This document shows positions 36,253-46,852 of a stretch of DNA of 64,000 nucleotides, in pieces; position 1 is the first letter of the stretch, and each line of letters starts with the position of its first letter. The notes beneath the pieces are model-generated. The model did not search any database. It had not been told where the DNA came from and saw nothing but the letters and a program-made list of their open reading frames with translations. The position numbers and the translations under genes are program-made. The stretch comes from Vibrio sp. PID17_43 (GTDB lineage: Bacteria > Pseudomonadota > Gammaproteobacteria > Enterobacterales > Vibrionaceae). The stretch lies in contig NZ_LIXM01000009.1 of assembly GCF_002608565.1 (NCBI RefSeq), forward strand, positions 1 through 64,000. Direction: 5' to 3'.

Positions 36253-36852
36253 ATGGCTAAACGTTTATGTAAGATGAACCGCAAGCAGATTGCTGAGAGT
36301 TTGGGTGATATTCACCGTCTCGTCGTCGCGCCTAAGTTTGTTTGTCGCTCTTGTGCGCGTTCTTCTGCATCGAAAGACACGTTATGCAAGCCTGCTGCGA
36401 TTCCTCCTCAAAAGTGCCAAGACAAGTTGCTGTCCGAGCAACAGGCTTGTGGTTTGTTGGCGGAAGCACTGCCAACCCCATCACTCACTCAAGACACATC
36501 AATCATCATGACTTCTGATCAAAGCGCAGAGAAAGCGGCGATTGTGAAGCGTGTGGTGGAACGAGTGAAAGAGAAAAAGCTGGCAGCGAAAGTCGCTGCC
36601 GTTACATCAGCAATCAAGCTCGATGCGCCAGCTATGTTTGATTTGTCAGATAAGAAAGCGCTGAAGAAGGCGAAGAAAGCGGTTAAGAAACACTACAAGC
36701 AGCAGGAAAAGTTGCTTAAATTAGCTAAAAAACAGCGAAAGTTACTTAAACGTCAGCGAAAATTGGAAGCGCGCAACGCCAAACTAGAGGTGCTGTTACC
36801 AACATCACCAAACACTTTGATGAGCGATAAACGGCAAACACCCATGCATTAA
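36253..36852 (+). CDS. Cys- and Lys-rich protein of unknown function, likely iron-regulated
   Basis: About 199 residues, no family recognised with certainty. The N-terminal 55 residues carry five cysteines, including CRSCARSSASKDTLC (C-x2-C-x10-C), which could bind metal. The middle is variable. The C-terminal 60 residues are an extremely Lys-rich predicted coiled coil (KKALKKAKKAVKKHYKQQEK). The start at 36253 (MAKRLCKMNRKQI) has GGAGAAG upstream, and a GTG or ATG 21 nt earlier is less likely. A candidate Fur box precedes it. The basic helix suggests contact with nucleic acid or an acidic surface, which is inference. Confidence 0.7.
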   Translation: MAKRLCKMNRKQIAESLGDIHRLVVAPKFVCRSCARSSASKDTLCKPAAIPPQKCQDKLLSEQQACGLLAEALPTPSLTQDTSIIMTSDQSAEKAAIVKRVVERVKEKKLAAKVAAVTSAIKLDAPAMFDLSDKKALKKAKKAVKKHYKQQEKLLKLAKKQRKLLKRQRKLEARNAKLEVLLPTSPNTLMSDKRQTPMH

Positions 36853-36885
36853 AACTCGCGTTCACCTTCTTAGCGACAGGTTTTA

Positions 36886-36922
36886 AAAAAACGCGCCCCT
36901 GATGAGAGGGCGTGTTTTTTAT
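36886..36922. terminator. Terminator between convergent genes
   Basis: aaaacgcgccc pairs with gggcgtgtttt (one G-T pair) around a short loop, with A and T runs on both sides. Confidence 0.85.
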
Positions 36923-36929
36923 TATAGGG

Positions 36930-37808
36930 TTATTTGTTGGCGTAACTCATCTCGACATGCTTTTTCACCCAAGTCTCGTTAATCCACAGCGACAGCATGA
37001 TGATCGCCCCGCCAATCGCTAGTCGCATTACATCAACATCGCGGTTCCAGATCACGATGTTCACAATCAGGCCTGCAGGAACCAATGCATTGTTCATCAC
37101 TGCTAGCGCACCTGCGTTGACCATGGTTGCGCCTTTGTTCCACGCAAAGTAACCAAAGCCTGATGCGATTAAGCCGAGGTAAGTCAGAATGCCCCATTGC
37201 GTTGCCGTGGTTGGCATCTTGTCTAAGTTGCCCATTAAAGCAAACGCAATGGTCGCCACGCATAATGCGCCGAGGTAGAAATAACCAAACACCGTGTGCT
37301 GAGGTAGCTCAACCGATTCGGTTTCCATGATGTATTTGTAGCCGACCTGACCGATGGCAAAACACAGATTTGCCCCTTGTACGACCAAAAAGCCCATCAA
37401 AAAGTGCTCATTGATACTTGCAAATTTAATCCACGCAGCACCTGCGACGGCAATCATTGCTGTGACCAAATACCAGGGTGAAAAGCGTCCTTTTAGGAAG
37501 TCATAAATCAAAGTGACGTAAATAGGGGTGAACACTGTAAACAGCAATACTTCTGGTACAGAGAGGAGCAGAAAAGACTGGTAGTAGAAGCAGTACATCA
37601 AGCCGAGCTGGAAGCCACCGACAATCATCAATTTCACGATCAGGGATTTGCTTACGCCACGGAATTTTAAGAAAGGAATGAAAACGACGCTTGCCAGTGC
37701 AACGCGCATCAGCACGGAGAACCAGGAGTCAACCTGACCGGCAAGGTAAACGCCGATCAGGCTAAATGAGAATGCCCAAAGTAGGGTGACTGCAGAGAGA
37801 TAAGCCAT
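36930..37808 (-). CDS. EamA/DMT-family transporter
   Basis: A 292-residue inner-membrane protein with ten predicted helices in two EamA repeats (first from YLSAVTLLWAFSFSLIGVYL, second from MGFLVVQGANLCFAIGQVGY). It belongs to the drug/metabolite superfamily, and I associate the closest group with carboxylate, amino acid or amine exporters. Direction and substrate cannot be read from sequence. It stands alone, convergent with the preceding Lys-rich gene. Confidence 0.85.
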   Translation of the reverse strand: MAYLSAVTLLWAFSFSLIGVYLAGQVDSWFSVLMRVALASVVFIPFLKFRGVSKSLIVKLMIVGGFQLGLMYCFYYQSFLLLSVPEVLLFTVFTPIYVTLIYDFLKGRFSPWYLVTAMIAVAGAAWIKFASINEHFLMGFLVVQGANLCFAIGQVGYKYIMETESVELPQHTVFGYFYLGALCVATIAFALMGNLDKMPTTATQWGILTYLGLIASGFGYFAWNKGATMVNAGALAVMNNALVPAGLIVNIVIWNRDVDVMRLAIGGAIIMLSLWINETWVKKHVEMSYANK

Positions 37809-37873
37809 GGATGAGAATCTTTATCAACAACAAAAGTTGCCCGCAGTCTAACCAAGTTTTATTGCTGCGCCAA

Positions 37874-38299
37874 TTAATCTTTCAGCGGTACGACCAGCAT
37901 ATCGATAGGGGAGCAGTTAATCAGTTGGCGCGTTGAAGATAGAATCTTGCTCCAGAAGTCTTGATGGTGGCCACATACCACTAAGTCGATGTTGTATTCA
38001 TTAATAGTATCGCACAACTCATTGTTAAGGTCGCCGCTACCCACAAGCGTATGTGTGATAGGGTATTCCGCGTATTCTTCAAAATTGGCGAGTTGAGTTC
38101 GTGACGCTTCCATCGCTTGATGTTGGGCTTCTGCCATGTTGATGTCGATAAGCCCAGTGTAGAGTTCGGCGTAATTCACATCGATATGAATGAAAGAGAC
38201 TTTCGCATCCAGAGGTTTAGCCAGCGACACGGCTTTATTGATCAACACTTTACTGTCGTCAGATAGGTCGACGGCTACAAGTATGTGTTTGTAACTCAT
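37874..38299 (-). CDS. uspA: Universal stress protein A
   Basis: A 141-residue UspA-fold protein. It begins [20 protein letters not shown] and ends with the typical [20 protein letters not shown] and DMLVVPL segments. This is the non-ATP-binding UspA type, since the G-x2-G-x9-G(S/T) motif is not seen. UspA accumulates in growth arrest. The start at 38299 matches the family, and longer in-frame versions are rejected. It is divergent from ftnA. Confidence 0.92.
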   Translation of the reverse strand: MSYKHILVAVDLSDDSKVLINKAVSLAKPLDAKVSFIHIDVNYAELYTGLIDINMAEAQHQAMEASRTQLANFEEYAEYPITHTLVGSGDLNNELCDTINEYNIDLVVCGHHQDFWSKILSSTRQLINCSPIDMLVVPLKD

Positions 38300-38330
38300 A
38301 TTGCACTCTCCTTGATGGGATAAAATATCC

Positions 38331-38396
38331 AAGTAACTTCGAACGGAAACCAGTATCAAGGCTTTGAATCCTACATCTTGATGTCACTTGGGCATA
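38331..38396. repeat. Dispersed palindromic repeat, full copy
   Basis: The element starts ccaagtaac and ends gtcacttgg-gcatag, so its ends are inverted repeats. The right half matches 535-566 almost base for base. It sits between the divergent genes uspA and ftnA. Confidence 0.62.
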
Positions 38397-38526
38397 GTTT
38401 CAGATTAGCACTAAGTCCCAGAAAATTTTGCTGAAGTGATCTCATATCATTATTTTTGGCACAAACCTTTGCCATAGTAATCATGTTATAGTGGCGTTAT
38501 ACGCATGCATATAAATAGGAGTTAAC

Positions 38527-39054
38527 ATGCTGTCTCAAACTATGGTTGCACAATTGAATGAGCAAATTAATCTAGAATTTTTCTCATCCAATCTATACTT
38601 ACAAATGAGTGCTTGGTGTGAAGACAAAGGATTTGAAGGTGCGGCTGAACTTTTGCGCGCTCACGCAGTAGAAGAGATGGAGCACATGCAACGTCTGTTC
38701 ACCTATGTCAGTGAAACTGGCTCAATGCCAATTCTGGGTGCGATTGAAGCACCAAAGCATGATTTTGCCAGCCTAGGTGATGTTTTCCGTGAAACTTACG
38801 AGCATGAGAAAATGATCACCGGAAAAATCAATAAGTTGGCGCATGGTGCTTTTACAAGCCAAGATTACTCGACGTTTAACTTCCTACAGTGGTACGTGGC
38901 TGAACAGCACGAAGAAGAGAAGTTGTTTAAAGGGATTTTAGACAAGATAGAACTGGTTGGTGAAGATGGTAAGGCTCTGTTCTTTATCGACAAAGATCTA
39001 GCACAAATGGCAAAAGAAGGTTCATCTTCAATCATGGATGCTCCTGCTGGATAA
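38527..39054 (+). CDS. ftnA: Ferritin (non-haem)
   Basis: A 175-residue ferritin subunit that oxidises Fe(II) and stores iron in a 24-subunit shell. The four-helix bundle carries the ferroxidase ligands: Glu17 in [13 protein letters not shown], the EEMEH group near 50-53, and the Gln/Glu-rich [10 protein letters not shown] in the fourth helix. Length and sequence match enterobacterial FtnA. It has AGGAG before its ATG. uspA upstream and uspB downstream form a conserved neighbourhood. Confidence 0.96.
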   Translation: MLSQTMVAQLNEQINLEFFSSNLYLQMSAWCEDKGFEGAAELLRAHAVEEMEHMQRLFTYVSETGSMPILGAIEAPKHDFASLGDVFRETYEHEKMITGKINKLAHGAFTSQDYSTFNFLQWYVAEQHEEEKLFKGILDKIELVGEDGKALFFIDKDLAQMAKEGSSSIMDAPAG

Positions 39055-39131
39055 AGCGTTCTGAGCGCAGGAGACAGCGGGTAAAGGACGAAGCAGTCGT
39101 CTTTTTCTTTTGAGCATCATTGAAGGTGTAG

Positions 39132-39464
<333 letters not shown>

Positions 39465-39525
39465 GTCTAAAAGCGGCACTTGGAATTTAAGCGCTTTTCC
39501 CATTAGAATAGCGTTTATCGAAAGC

Positions 39526-39557
39526 AAGGATGTGCATTTAGCACATCCTTTTTTATT
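39526..39557 (+). terminator. Rho-independent terminator of uspB
   Basis: A 10-bp stem (aaggatgtgc / gcacatcctt) with a 5-nt loop and a long T-rich tail. Its presence rules out the in-frame ATG at 39532 as the start of the next gene. Confidence 0.92.
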
Positions 39558-39585
39558 TTGTATAGCAGGGCATAAGAGCTACCCG

Positions 39586-40779
39586 ATGAGTAAGAAATTT
39601 GATGTTGTTGTAATTGGTGCAGGTGCTGCGGGTTTGATGTGTGCCGCAGAAGCGGGCAAACGAGGCCGCAGTGTACTCGTGCTGGATCATGCCAAAAAGC
39701 CGGGACGTAAAATCCTCATCTCTGGTGGTGGGCGCTGTAACTTTACCAACTATGATGTCTCAGCGAGCAACTACTTGTGCCAAAACCCACATTTTGTGAA
39801 ATCGGCCCTGTCCCAATACACCAACTGGGATTTCATCTCAATGGTCAGCAAGTATGGAATTGAGTTTGAAGAGCGCGATCACGGACAGCTATTCTGTGTT
39901 GATGCGTTTACGGCAAAAGACATCGTAAAGATGCTGTTGGCAGAGTGCGACATGCCAAACGTCCAGCAGCGTTACCACTGTGACGTGCACTCAATCGAAA
40001 AAACCGATGCGGGTTTCCGTTTATACGCAGGAACAGACATCATTGAGTGTGAGTCTCTGGTGGTAGCTACGGGCGGGTTATCAATGCCAAAGTTGGGCGC
40101 AACACCATTTGGTTACAAGATTGCCGAGCAGTTTGAGATCCCGGTGATCACGACAACAGCAGGTCTGGTGCCTTTCACTTTGCATAAAGAAGACAAAGAA
40201 GATTTCGCTGAGTTATCGGGCATTGCGATCCCGGCCGAAATCACCGCGCAAGATGGCACCATGTTCAAAGAAGCCTTGCTGTTTACGCATCGTGGTTTGT
40301 CTGGTCCATCCGTTCTACAGATTTCATCGTTCTGGAAAGCAGGCCAGAAGGTGATAATTAACCTCGTGCCAAATGACGACGTGGCTGAATTATTAGAATA
40401 TAGCCGCGAAAATCACCCAAACCAGTCTCTTAAGAATACCCTCGCCAAAGTGCTGCCAAAGCGCTTGGTGGAAGTACTGGTTGAACGTAAAGAGCTGGCA
40501 GACAAGCCACTTAAGCAATTTAATCCAAAAGAGATGGCTGCCATTGTTGAGCGTCTAGAAAACTGGACCGTGGCACCAAATGGTACCGAAGGCTACCGTA
40601 CGGCTGAAGTTACTTTAGGTGGTGTCGATACTGATCATCTGTCATCAAAAACCATGGAATGTATAAACATCAAAGGCTTGTACTTTATCGGCGAAGTGAT
40701 GGACGTGACCGGTTGGCTTGGTGGCTACAATTTCCAATGGTGCTGGTCGAGTGGTTTTGTGGCAGGTCAGTGGGCGTAA
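39586..40779 (+). CDS. HI0933/YhiN-family flavoprotein
   Basis: A 397-residue FAD protein. The dinucleotide fold is at the N-terminus (VVVIGAGAAGLMCAAEAGKR), and the family motif is KPGRKILISGGGRCNFTN. The C-terminal FAD-binding FIGEVMDVTGWLGGYNFQW is intact. Members include E. coli YhiN. Their reaction is not settled, though relation to NAD(P)-dependent oxidoreductases is clear. The start at 39586 (MSKKFDVVVIGA) follows the uspB terminator. A 14-bp hairpin without T tail follows the gene at 40796-40836. Confidence 0.9.
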   Translation: MSKKFDVVVIGAGAAGLMCAAEAGKRGRSVLVLDHAKKPGRKILISGGGRCNFTNYDVSASNYLCQNPHFVKSALSQYTNWDFISMVSKYGIEFEERDHGQLFCVDAFTAKDIVKMLLAECDMPNVQQRYHCDVHSIEKTDAGFRLYAGTDIIECESLVVATGGLSMPKLGATPFGYKIAEQFEIPVITTTAGLVPFTLHKEDKEDFAELSGIAIPAEITAQDGTMFKEALLFTHRGLSGPSVLQISSFWKAGQKVIINLVPNDDVAELLEYSRENHPNQSLKNTLAKVLPKRLVEVLVERKELADKPLKQFNPKEMAAIVERLENWTVAPNGTEGYRTAEVTLGGVDTDHLSSKTMECINIKGLYFIGEVMDVTGWLGGYNFQWCWSSGFVAGQWA

Positions 40780-40795
40780 TACCGAATGAGCGTCA

Positions 40796-40836
40796 CCAAG
40801 TTGGGTAGAGCTTTATCTCGATTCTGCCCAATTTGG
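40796..40836 (+). terminator. Hairpin after the YhiN-family gene
   Basis: ccaagttgggtaga pairs with tctgcccaatttgg (two G-T pairs) around a 13-nt loop. No T run follows at once, so it may be an RNA stabiliser or a weak terminator. Confidence 0.45.
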
Positions 40837-41004
40837 AACTTAAAAAATTAAATGTTCGCTTGGGAGTGCCCTCTAATGAAATACGCGGTGTTTGCACAGG
40901 AGATTGCTTATTTTTGAGAGAGAGCCAGAGGCAGAGTCCACGTCAATAGTGCCATTTAGGTGGACTCAGTTGCATTGAAAAATGATAAAGCCGAGCTTTT
41001 GCTA

Positions 41005-41910
41005 TCAACTTGGCTCAGATATTTGCGAAGCTTTACTCCAGCGAACTTGCTGAATCACCAAACCGCTGATGATCAGCACAAGACCAATCAAAGTGGATGG
41101 ATGGATCTCTTCGCCGATGATTGTCGCAAGTAAGGCGAGAGAGATAAACGGCGATGCAAAAATCAGGTTACTGATACGCGCCGTATTCTCGGTCAATTTG
41201 AGCGCAGTAAGCCACAGCACAAACGTCACCCCCATTTCAAACAGGCCGACATAAGTCACCGCAGCCCAACCTTTGGCAGAAATCTGGCTCCAACTTGCCC
41301 CCTCATAGAGGCTCAAGCCAATCGCAAGAGGAATCGCAACTAAGAAGCCCAGTAGTACGCCCACCACAGGGTCTGCTTTGTTTTTGGTGTTGAGAATCCA
41401 GTAACTTGCCCAAAGCAGGGTTGAAAGCAGAGCTAACCCCACCCCAAGCGGGCTTTCGAATTCCATTCCCAATACATTGCCTTTGGTGGCAATCACAATC
41501 ACGCCTAAGTAACTAAAACCGCAGGCAATCCAATCTTTGCCACGGATTTTTTGCCCCAAGAAAACGGCCGCCATGAGCGTCAGTGTGATCGCCCAGCTGT
41601 AGTTGACTGCTTGAGCTTGAGAGGCGGGCAGAAGAGCGTAAGCTTTAAATAAGATTAGGTAGTATGCAAGTGGGTTAATCAAACCAAGCAGTAAGTAATA
41701 CCAAGGGTTAGAAAGAAAAGTGGTACTGAGTTGGTTGAGCTTGCCTTGCACACCACACACCATCGTTAGGGCAATGGCGGATACGATGCTCGCCATGGTG
41801 AGCATCTGAATCGGTGTGAATTCCGCCAAAGTCAATTTAAATGCGGTTGCTACTGTTGACCAAAGTAATACCGCGGAAAGCCCAAATCCTAGGGCGCGAC
41901 GCTCGTTCAT
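41005..41910 (-). CDS. EamA/DMT-family transporter
   Basis: A 301-residue protein with ten predicted helices in two EamA repeats (first ALGFGLSAVLLWSTVATAFK, second LGVGLALLSTLLWASYWILN). It is not close to the other EamA gene in this window at 36930. The start at 41910 (MNERRALGFGLSAVLL) places the first helix correctly, whereas an in-frame ATG at 42078 adds 56 residues of non-membrane sequence with no support. Substrate unknown. Confidence 0.85.
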   Translation of the reverse strand: MNERRALGFGLSAVLLWSTVATAFKLTLAEFTPIQMLTMASIVSAIALTMVCGVQGKLNQLSTTFLSNPWYYLLLGLINPLAYYLILFKAYALLPASQAQAVNYSWAITLTLMAAVFLGQKIRGKDWIACGFSYLGVIVIATKGNVLGMEFESPLGVGLALLSTLLWASYWILNTKNKADPVVGVLLGFLVAIPLAIGLSLYEGASWSQISAKGWAAVTYVGLFEMGVTFVLWLTALKLTENTARISNLIFASPFISLALLATIIGEEIHPSTLIGLVLIISGLVIQQVRWSKASQISEPS

Positions 41911-42135
41911 GATGCCTCTATGTAATGATGATGTACTGCTCGTTGTCGAAAATATGAACAGGAGTGAGTATGTTGTACAGAAACTCGAGGGCATGATGAC
42001 CTCTCGGGTGAAATATAACCGTTTGAGGTTAACCTCATCTAGTGTATGCGAGGAGTTTTTATTCAACAAACTGGACATTTATCCAGTATGAAAATACCAT
42101 TGTTAAAGATAAAAAACACAGGCTAACTCACTATT

Positions 42136-43668
42136 ATGCAATGGATTCTTGAGTACCAATCTCTCATTTTCTCTTCTCTTTTTGCCGCGACGGTTAGCGG
42201 TGTGACGGTGGGTTGGTGGGTCAAACAACATTTTGCCACGCAAACTCAGCTGCTTGAACAGCAATTACATTCGGAAAAACAGTTTCATCACCAACAACTT
42301 GAGCAAGTGAAGCAAAGTTTGTCCGATGCGCAGCAAGAATTAGATGAGCTTGATGATGAACGCGATAAAGCGGCCTTCGAGGTGCGTCAAACGCACGGAA
42401 AATTGATGGCGGCGATGGAAAAACTGCGCTATTTCGAAGCGGTAAAACAAGAGCGTCAGCAGTATTTTGATGAGCTAGGGCTGATGCGTGAGCACAAGTC
42501 GCGTCTTGAAACTCAGCTTGGTGAGCAGCAAGCGCGGCACGAACAAATCAATCAAGCCAATGCGGAAAAACTGCAAATTTTGGAACACGCAGAGTCGCGT
42601 TTAAAGCAACAATTTGAACACTTAGCGAATCAGTTGTTCGAAGAGAAAACCGCCAAAGTCGATATGCAAAACCGTCAGAGTCTGGAAGGTTTGCTTTCTC
42701 CACTGAAAGAGCAGTTGGAAGGGTTCAAAAAACAAGTTAACGACAGCTTTAGCCAAGAAGCCAAAGAGCGTCATACGTTGGTGCATGAGTTGAAGAACCT
42801 GCAACGCTTGAACGAACACATGACCCGAGAAGCGGTCAACCTAACCCAAGCCTTGAAAGGTGACAACAAGCAGCAAGGCAACTGGGGTGAGGTCGTTCTG
42901 GCTCGCGTGTTAGCGGAATCTGGCTTGCGCGAAGGGCACGAATACCAAACTCAGGTGAGCTTGCAAAACGAAGCGGGCAAACGCTATCAACCGGATGTGA
43001 TTGTTCATTTACCGCAGAACAAGCAAGTGGTGGTCGATTCGAAAATGGCGCTGGTGGCGTACGAGCGCTATTTTAATGCAGAGAGCGATATTCAACGTGG
43101 GCAGGCGTTGAGCGAACACCTTGCCGCGCTGCGTTCACACATCAAAGGCTTAAGCCTTAAGGATTATCATCAATTAAAAGGCATCCAGAGCCTAGATTAC
43201 GTACTGATGTTTATTCCGGTTGAGCCTGCATTCCAAGTCGCGATTCAAGCTGATCCGAGTTTGGTAAAAGACGCGATGGAACAAAACATCATTTTGGTTA
43301 GCCCGACAACTTTGCTGGTGGCACTGCGCACGATTGATAACTTGTGGCGTAACGAGCGCCAAAACGAAAATGCCCAATTGATTGCGGAGCGTGCGGCTAA
43401 ACTGTACGACAAATTGCGCCTGTTTATTGATGATATGGAGGGGTTAGGCGGCGCGCTTGATAAAGCCAATCAAACTTACCAAGGGGCGATGAATAAGCTC
43501 GCTACGGGGCGTGGCAACGTGATCCGCCAAGCGGAAAGCTTTAAGCAACTTGGTGTTGAGGTAAAACGTCCTATTTCTCCTGATCTTGCCCAGTTGGCGC
43601 AGAGTGAGTCATTTTCGGAAAATGCTTCTTTAGTAGAAAGACATCCGGCTGAGGATAAAGTAAACTAA
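42136..43668 (+). CDS. rmuC: RmuC-family DNA recombination protein
   Basis: 510 residues. An N-terminal transmembrane helix (SLIFSSLFAATVSGVTVGWW) is followed by a long coiled coil (about 35-230). The RmuC domain (about 240-450) has restriction-endonuclease-like features: NWGEVVLARVLAESGLREG, YQPDVIVHLP and the VVDSKMAL lysine motif. RmuC limits inversions at short inverted repeats in E. coli. It is the first gene before ubiE and lies 78 nt from it. Confidence 0.92.
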   Translation: MQWILEYQSLIFSSLFAATVSGVTVGWWVKQHFATQTQLLEQQLHSEKQFHHQQLEQVKQSLSDAQQELDELDDERDKAAFEVRQTHGKLMAAMEKLRYFEAVKQERQQYFDELGLMREHKSRLETQLGEQQARHEQINQANAEKLQILEHAESRLKQQFEHLANQLFEEKTAKVDMQNRQSLEGLLSPLKEQLEGFKKQVNDSFSQEAKERHTLVHELKNLQRLNEHMTREAVNLTQALKGDNKQQGNWGEVVLARVLAESGLREGHEYQTQVSLQNEAGKRYQPDVIVHLPQNKQVVVDSKMALVAYERYFNAESDIQRGQALSEHLAALRSHIKGLSLKDYHQLKGIQSLDYVLMFIPVEPAFQVAIQADPSLVKDAMEQNIILVSPTTLLVALRTIDNLWRNERQNENAQLIAERAAKLYDKLRLFIDDMEGLGGALDKANQTYQGAMNKLATGRGNVIRQAESFKQLGVEVKRPISPDLAQLAQSESFSENASLVERHPAEDKVN

Positions 43669-43746
43669 TCGACCGCAGTGCAGTGGGCGACCATATTAAT
43701 TAGCAAACGCCCCGAAGTGAGAAAGTGCTGCCGAAGAGGAATCAGA

Positions 43747-44526
43747 ATGACGGACACAAGCGTGCAATCAAATACAGCGTTAGATAATGACACTACCCAC
43801 TTTGGTTTTACCACAGTGGCAAAAGAAGAAAAAGTGACCAAAGTTGCCGAAGTTTTCCACTCAGTGGCAGCGAAATACGACATCATGAACGATCTGATGT
43901 CAGGTGGTATCCACCGTCTTTGGAAGCGTTTCACTATTGATTGCAGTGGCGCTCGTCCAGGCCAGCGTATTCTAGACTTAGGTGGTGGTACGGGTGACCT
44001 AACCGCGAAATTCTCGCGTATTGTAGGTGACCAAGGCCATGTGATCCTAGCGGACATTAACAACTCGATGCTGAACGTCGGTCGTGACAAGCTACGCGAC
44101 AACGGCATTGTGGGTAACGTGCATTACGTACAAGCGAACGCAGAAGAACTGCCATTCCCAGACGATTACTTTGATGTGATCACGATCAGTTTCTGTCTAC
44201 GTAACGTAACTGACAAAGACAAAGCACTGCGCTCTATGTTCCGTGTATTGAAGCCAGGCGGTCGTCTGTTAGTGCTTGAGTTCTCAAAACCAATCCTAGA
44301 CCCATTGTCAAAAGTGTATGACGCGTACTCTTTCCACCTGTTGCCAAAAATGGGTGAGTTGGTGGCGAACGATGCAGACAGCTACCGTTACTTAGCAGAA
44401 TCGATCCGCATGCACCCAGATCAAGATACGCTGGAAGGCATGATGATCGAGGCGGGCTTTGAAAACACCAAATACTACAACCTAACGGGTGGTATTGTGG
44501 CGTTACACCGCGGCTACAAATTCTAA
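43747..44526 (+). CDS. ubiE: Ubiquinone/menaquinone C-methyltransferase
   Basis: A 259-residue class I methyltransferase that methylates demethylmenaquinone and the C2 position of the ubiquinone precursor. Landmarks are [23 protein letters not shown] motif [14 protein letters not shown] and the family ends [20 protein letters not shown] and [12 protein letters not shown]. The ATG at 43747 has GAGGA upstream and removes 23 unsupported residues that an upstream start would add. First gene of ubiE-ubiJ-ubiB. Confidence 0.96.
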   Translation: MTDTSVQSNTALDNDTTHFGFTTVAKEEKVTKVAEVFHSVAAKYDIMNDLMSGGIHRLWKRFTIDCSGARPGQRILDLGGGTGDLTAKFSRIVGDQGHVILADINNSMLNVGRDKLRDNGIVGNVHYVQANAEELPFPDDYFDVITISFCLRNVTDKDKALRSMFRVLKPGGRLLVLEFSKPILDPLSKVYDAYSFHLLPKMGELVANDADSYRYLAESIRMHPDQDTLEGMMIEAGFENTKYYNLTGGIVALHRGYKF

Positions 44527-44537
44527 GGATAAGCGGC

Positions 44538-45173
44538 ATGCCATTTGAACCTCTTATCACGGCGGTTATTGAAACAACGCTGAACACCTTGATTAAAGAC
44601 GATCCAGAACTGGGTCGTCGTTTGTCACGTCTGAAAGGTCAGGTGATTCAAATCCATCTGAAAGAAATCAATAAGACGCTGACGTTTATCTTCAGCCAGC
44701 AAATCGATGTGCTTGGCAATTACGAGGGGCAACCAGATTGTTATTTGTCGCTGAATCTCAGCGTACTGCCTGAACTGCGCGATCAAGCCAACATCACTCG
44801 CCTGATCAAACAAGATAAACTTGAGTTAGAAGGCGATATCCAATTGGCACAGAAATTCTCTCAATTGATGGTGGATTGCAAACCAGATATCGAAGAATGG
44901 TTGTCTCGCGTGACGGGTGATGTCGTAGCTCACACCTTTGTGCAAGGCACCAAAAACGTCGGCGGTTTCTTTGCTTCTCAAGCAGAAAAACACCAACGCC
45001 ACCTAGCTCAAGTGGTGACGGAAGAGTGGAAATTGGCGCCAGCACCGCTGGAAATCGCCCACTTCTGTGACCAAGTGGATGACGTTCGCAGTCAAGCTTC
45101 TCGTGTTGAAGCGCGCCTAAACGCACTACTAAACAAATTCGATTCGGATAAGCCTGCTCTGGAGAACTCATGA
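44538..45173 (+). CDS. ubiJ: UbiJ, ubiquinone synthesis accessory factor (SCP2 domain)
   Basis: A 211-residue protein with an N-terminal SCP2 sterol-carrier fold (about 20-120) and a helical C-terminus. UbiJ binds the lipid intermediates of the aerobic ubiquinone complex and partners with UbiK. It starts 11 nt after ubiE and its stop overlaps the ubiB start by four bases (ATGA), so the three are translationally linked. Confidence 0.92.
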   Translation: MPFEPLITAVIETTLNTLIKDDPELGRRLSRLKGQVIQIHLKEINKTLTFIFSQQIDVLGNYEGQPDCYLSLNLSVLPELRDQANITRLIKQDKLELEGDIQLAQKFSQLMVDCKPDIEEWLSRVTGDVVAHTFVQGTKNVGGFFASQAEKHQRHLAQVVTEEWKLAPAPLEIAHFCDQVDDVRSQASRVEARLNALLNKFDSDKPALENS

Positions 45174-46804
45174 CGCCAGCAGAAATAAAGCGCTTATACC
45201 AGATCATTAAAGTCCAGCTGGAATACGGCTTGGATGAGTTGTTGCCTGAGCATCAACTGACCAAAGCGCCGCTATTGATGCGCAAAAGCCTATTCTGGAT
45301 TAAGAACCAACACCCAGAAAAACCGTTGGGCGAGCGTCTTCGTCTTGCCTTACAAGAGCTTGGTCCGGTTTGGATTAAGTTTGGTCAGATGATGTCGACC
45401 CGCCGTGACCTTTTCCCTCCACATATCGCTGATCCACTTGCGCTTTTGCAAGACCAAGTCGCGCCATTTGATGGGCAGTTAGCGAAGGAGCAAATGGAGT
45501 TGGCACTTGGGGGGCCGTTAGATACGTGGTTTACTGATTTTGATATTAAGCCACTGGCGTCGGCGTCGATTGCTCAGGTGCATACTGCACGCCTAAAAGA
45601 TACTCACCAAGAAGTGGTATTAAAGGTCATCCGTCCAGATATTCGTCCGGTGATTGATTCCGATCTAAAGCTGATGCATCGTATGGCGCGTATAGTCGCC
45701 AGAGCAATGCCCGAAACTCGTCGCTTAAAGCCCGTTGAAGTGGTGCGTGAATACGAAAAAACGCTGCTGGATGAGCTTGATTTACGTCGTGAAGCCGCCA
45801 ATGCGATCCAACTGCGTCGCAATTTTGAGGGCAGTGAAGAACTGTACGTACCAGAAGTTTTTCCTGACTTCAGTAATGAAACGGTCATGGTTTCTGAGCG
45901 AATATATGGTATTCAGGTCTCTGATATTGAAGGCTTGAAGGCGAATGGTACGAATATGAAGTTGCTCGCGGAACGCGGCGTGAGTGTGTTTTTTACTCAG
46001 GTGTTCCGAGATAGCTTTTTTCATGCCGACATGCACCCGGGCAACGTGTTTGTTAAACCCGAGCATCCAGAGAATCCAATGTGGATTGGGCTAGATTGCG
46101 GGATTGTTGGTACACTTAATAGTGAAGACAAACGCTATTTGGCGGAAAACTTCCTCGCCTTCTTTAATCGTGACTACCGTCGCGTGGCAGAATTGCACGT
46201 TGACTCGGGGTGGGTTCCGGCGGATACCAACGTCGACGAATTTGAATTTGCGATTCGCATTGTGTGTGAGCCAATTTTCGCTAAACCACTGTGTGAAATC
46301 TCTTTCGGTCACGTACTGTTGAACCTGTTCAACACCGCGCGTCGATTCAATATGGAAGTGCAGCCGCAACTTGTATTGCTACAAAAAACGCTGTTGTATG
46401 TGGAAGGCCTTGGTCGTCAGTTGTACCCGCAACTTGATTTGTGGGAGACCGCGAAACCTTTCCTTGAAGAGTGGATGATGAACCAGGTGGGGCCACAAGC
46501 TTTGGTGAATGCCATCAAAGATCGTGCGCCATTTTGGGCAGAGAAACTACCGGAACTGCCAGAGCTGCTTTACGATAGCCTCAAACAAGGTAAAGCCATG
46601 AATCAACGCATGGATCAGCTTTACCAAGGTTACCGTCAGAGTAAGCGTCAGCAGGCGACAGGAAAGTTTTTATTTGGTGTTGGAGCCACTTTAGTCGTAT
46701 GCTCGGCAATATTAGTGGATCACGCTTATGAACAGTTATCGGTCGCTAGCGGCATCGCTGGTGTCACATTTTGGCTGCTTAGTTGGCGAGCTTATCGTCG
46801 TTAG
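45170..46804 (+). CDS. ubiB: UbiB, atypical ABC1/ADCK-family kinase-like protein
   Basis: 544 residues (E. coli UbiB 546). Needed for ubiquinone synthesis, probably as an ATPase that helps extract lipid intermediates. The family motifs are present: [15 protein letters not shown] (KxGQ), [12 protein letters not shown] (Ala-rich loop in place of the glycine-rich loop), [22 protein letters not shown] (catalytic loop) and LDCGIVG (metal motif). Two C-terminal transmembrane helices ([20 protein letters not shown] and [15 protein letters not shown]) anchor it. tatA begins 48 nt later. Confidence 0.95.
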   Translation: MTPAEIKRLYQIIKVQLEYGLDELLPEHQLTKAPLLMRKSLFWIKNQHPEKPLGERLRLALQELGPVWIKFGQMMSTRRDLFPPHIADPLALLQDQVAPFDGQLAKEQMELALGGPLDTWFTDFDIKPLASASIAQVHTARLKDTHQEVVLKVIRPDIRPVIDSDLKLMHRMARIVARAMPETRRLKPVEVVREYEKTLLDELDLRREAANAIQLRRNFEGSEELYVPEVFPDFSNETVMVSERIYGIQVSDIEGLKANGTNMKLLAERGVSVFFTQVFRDSFFHADMHPGNVFVKPEHPENPMWIGLDCGIVGTLNSEDKRYLAENFLAFFNRDYRRVAELHVDSGWVPADTNVDEFEFAIRIVCEPIFAKPLCEISFGHVLLNLFNTARRFNMEVQPQLVLLQKTLLYVEGLGRQLYPQLDLWETAKPFLEEWMMNQVGPQALVNAIKDRAPFWAEKLPELPELLYDSLKQGKAMNQRMDQLYQGYRQSKRQQATGKFLFGVGATLVVCSAILVDHAYEQLSVASGIAGVTFWLLSWRAYRR

Positions 46805-46852
46805 ACGTTAAACTCTTAAAATAAATTTGTTTAAAGACCCGAGGTAAAAAGA

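Noticed and set aside
39532-39585. Longer start for the YhiN-family flavoprotein
   Set aside because: It would begin inside the uspB terminator hairpin, and the FAD motif is normally within 10 residues of the start.
41911-42078. 56-residue extension of the EamA protein at 41005
   Set aside because: No ribosome site and no membrane-protein character; the ATG at 41910 places the first helix correctly.
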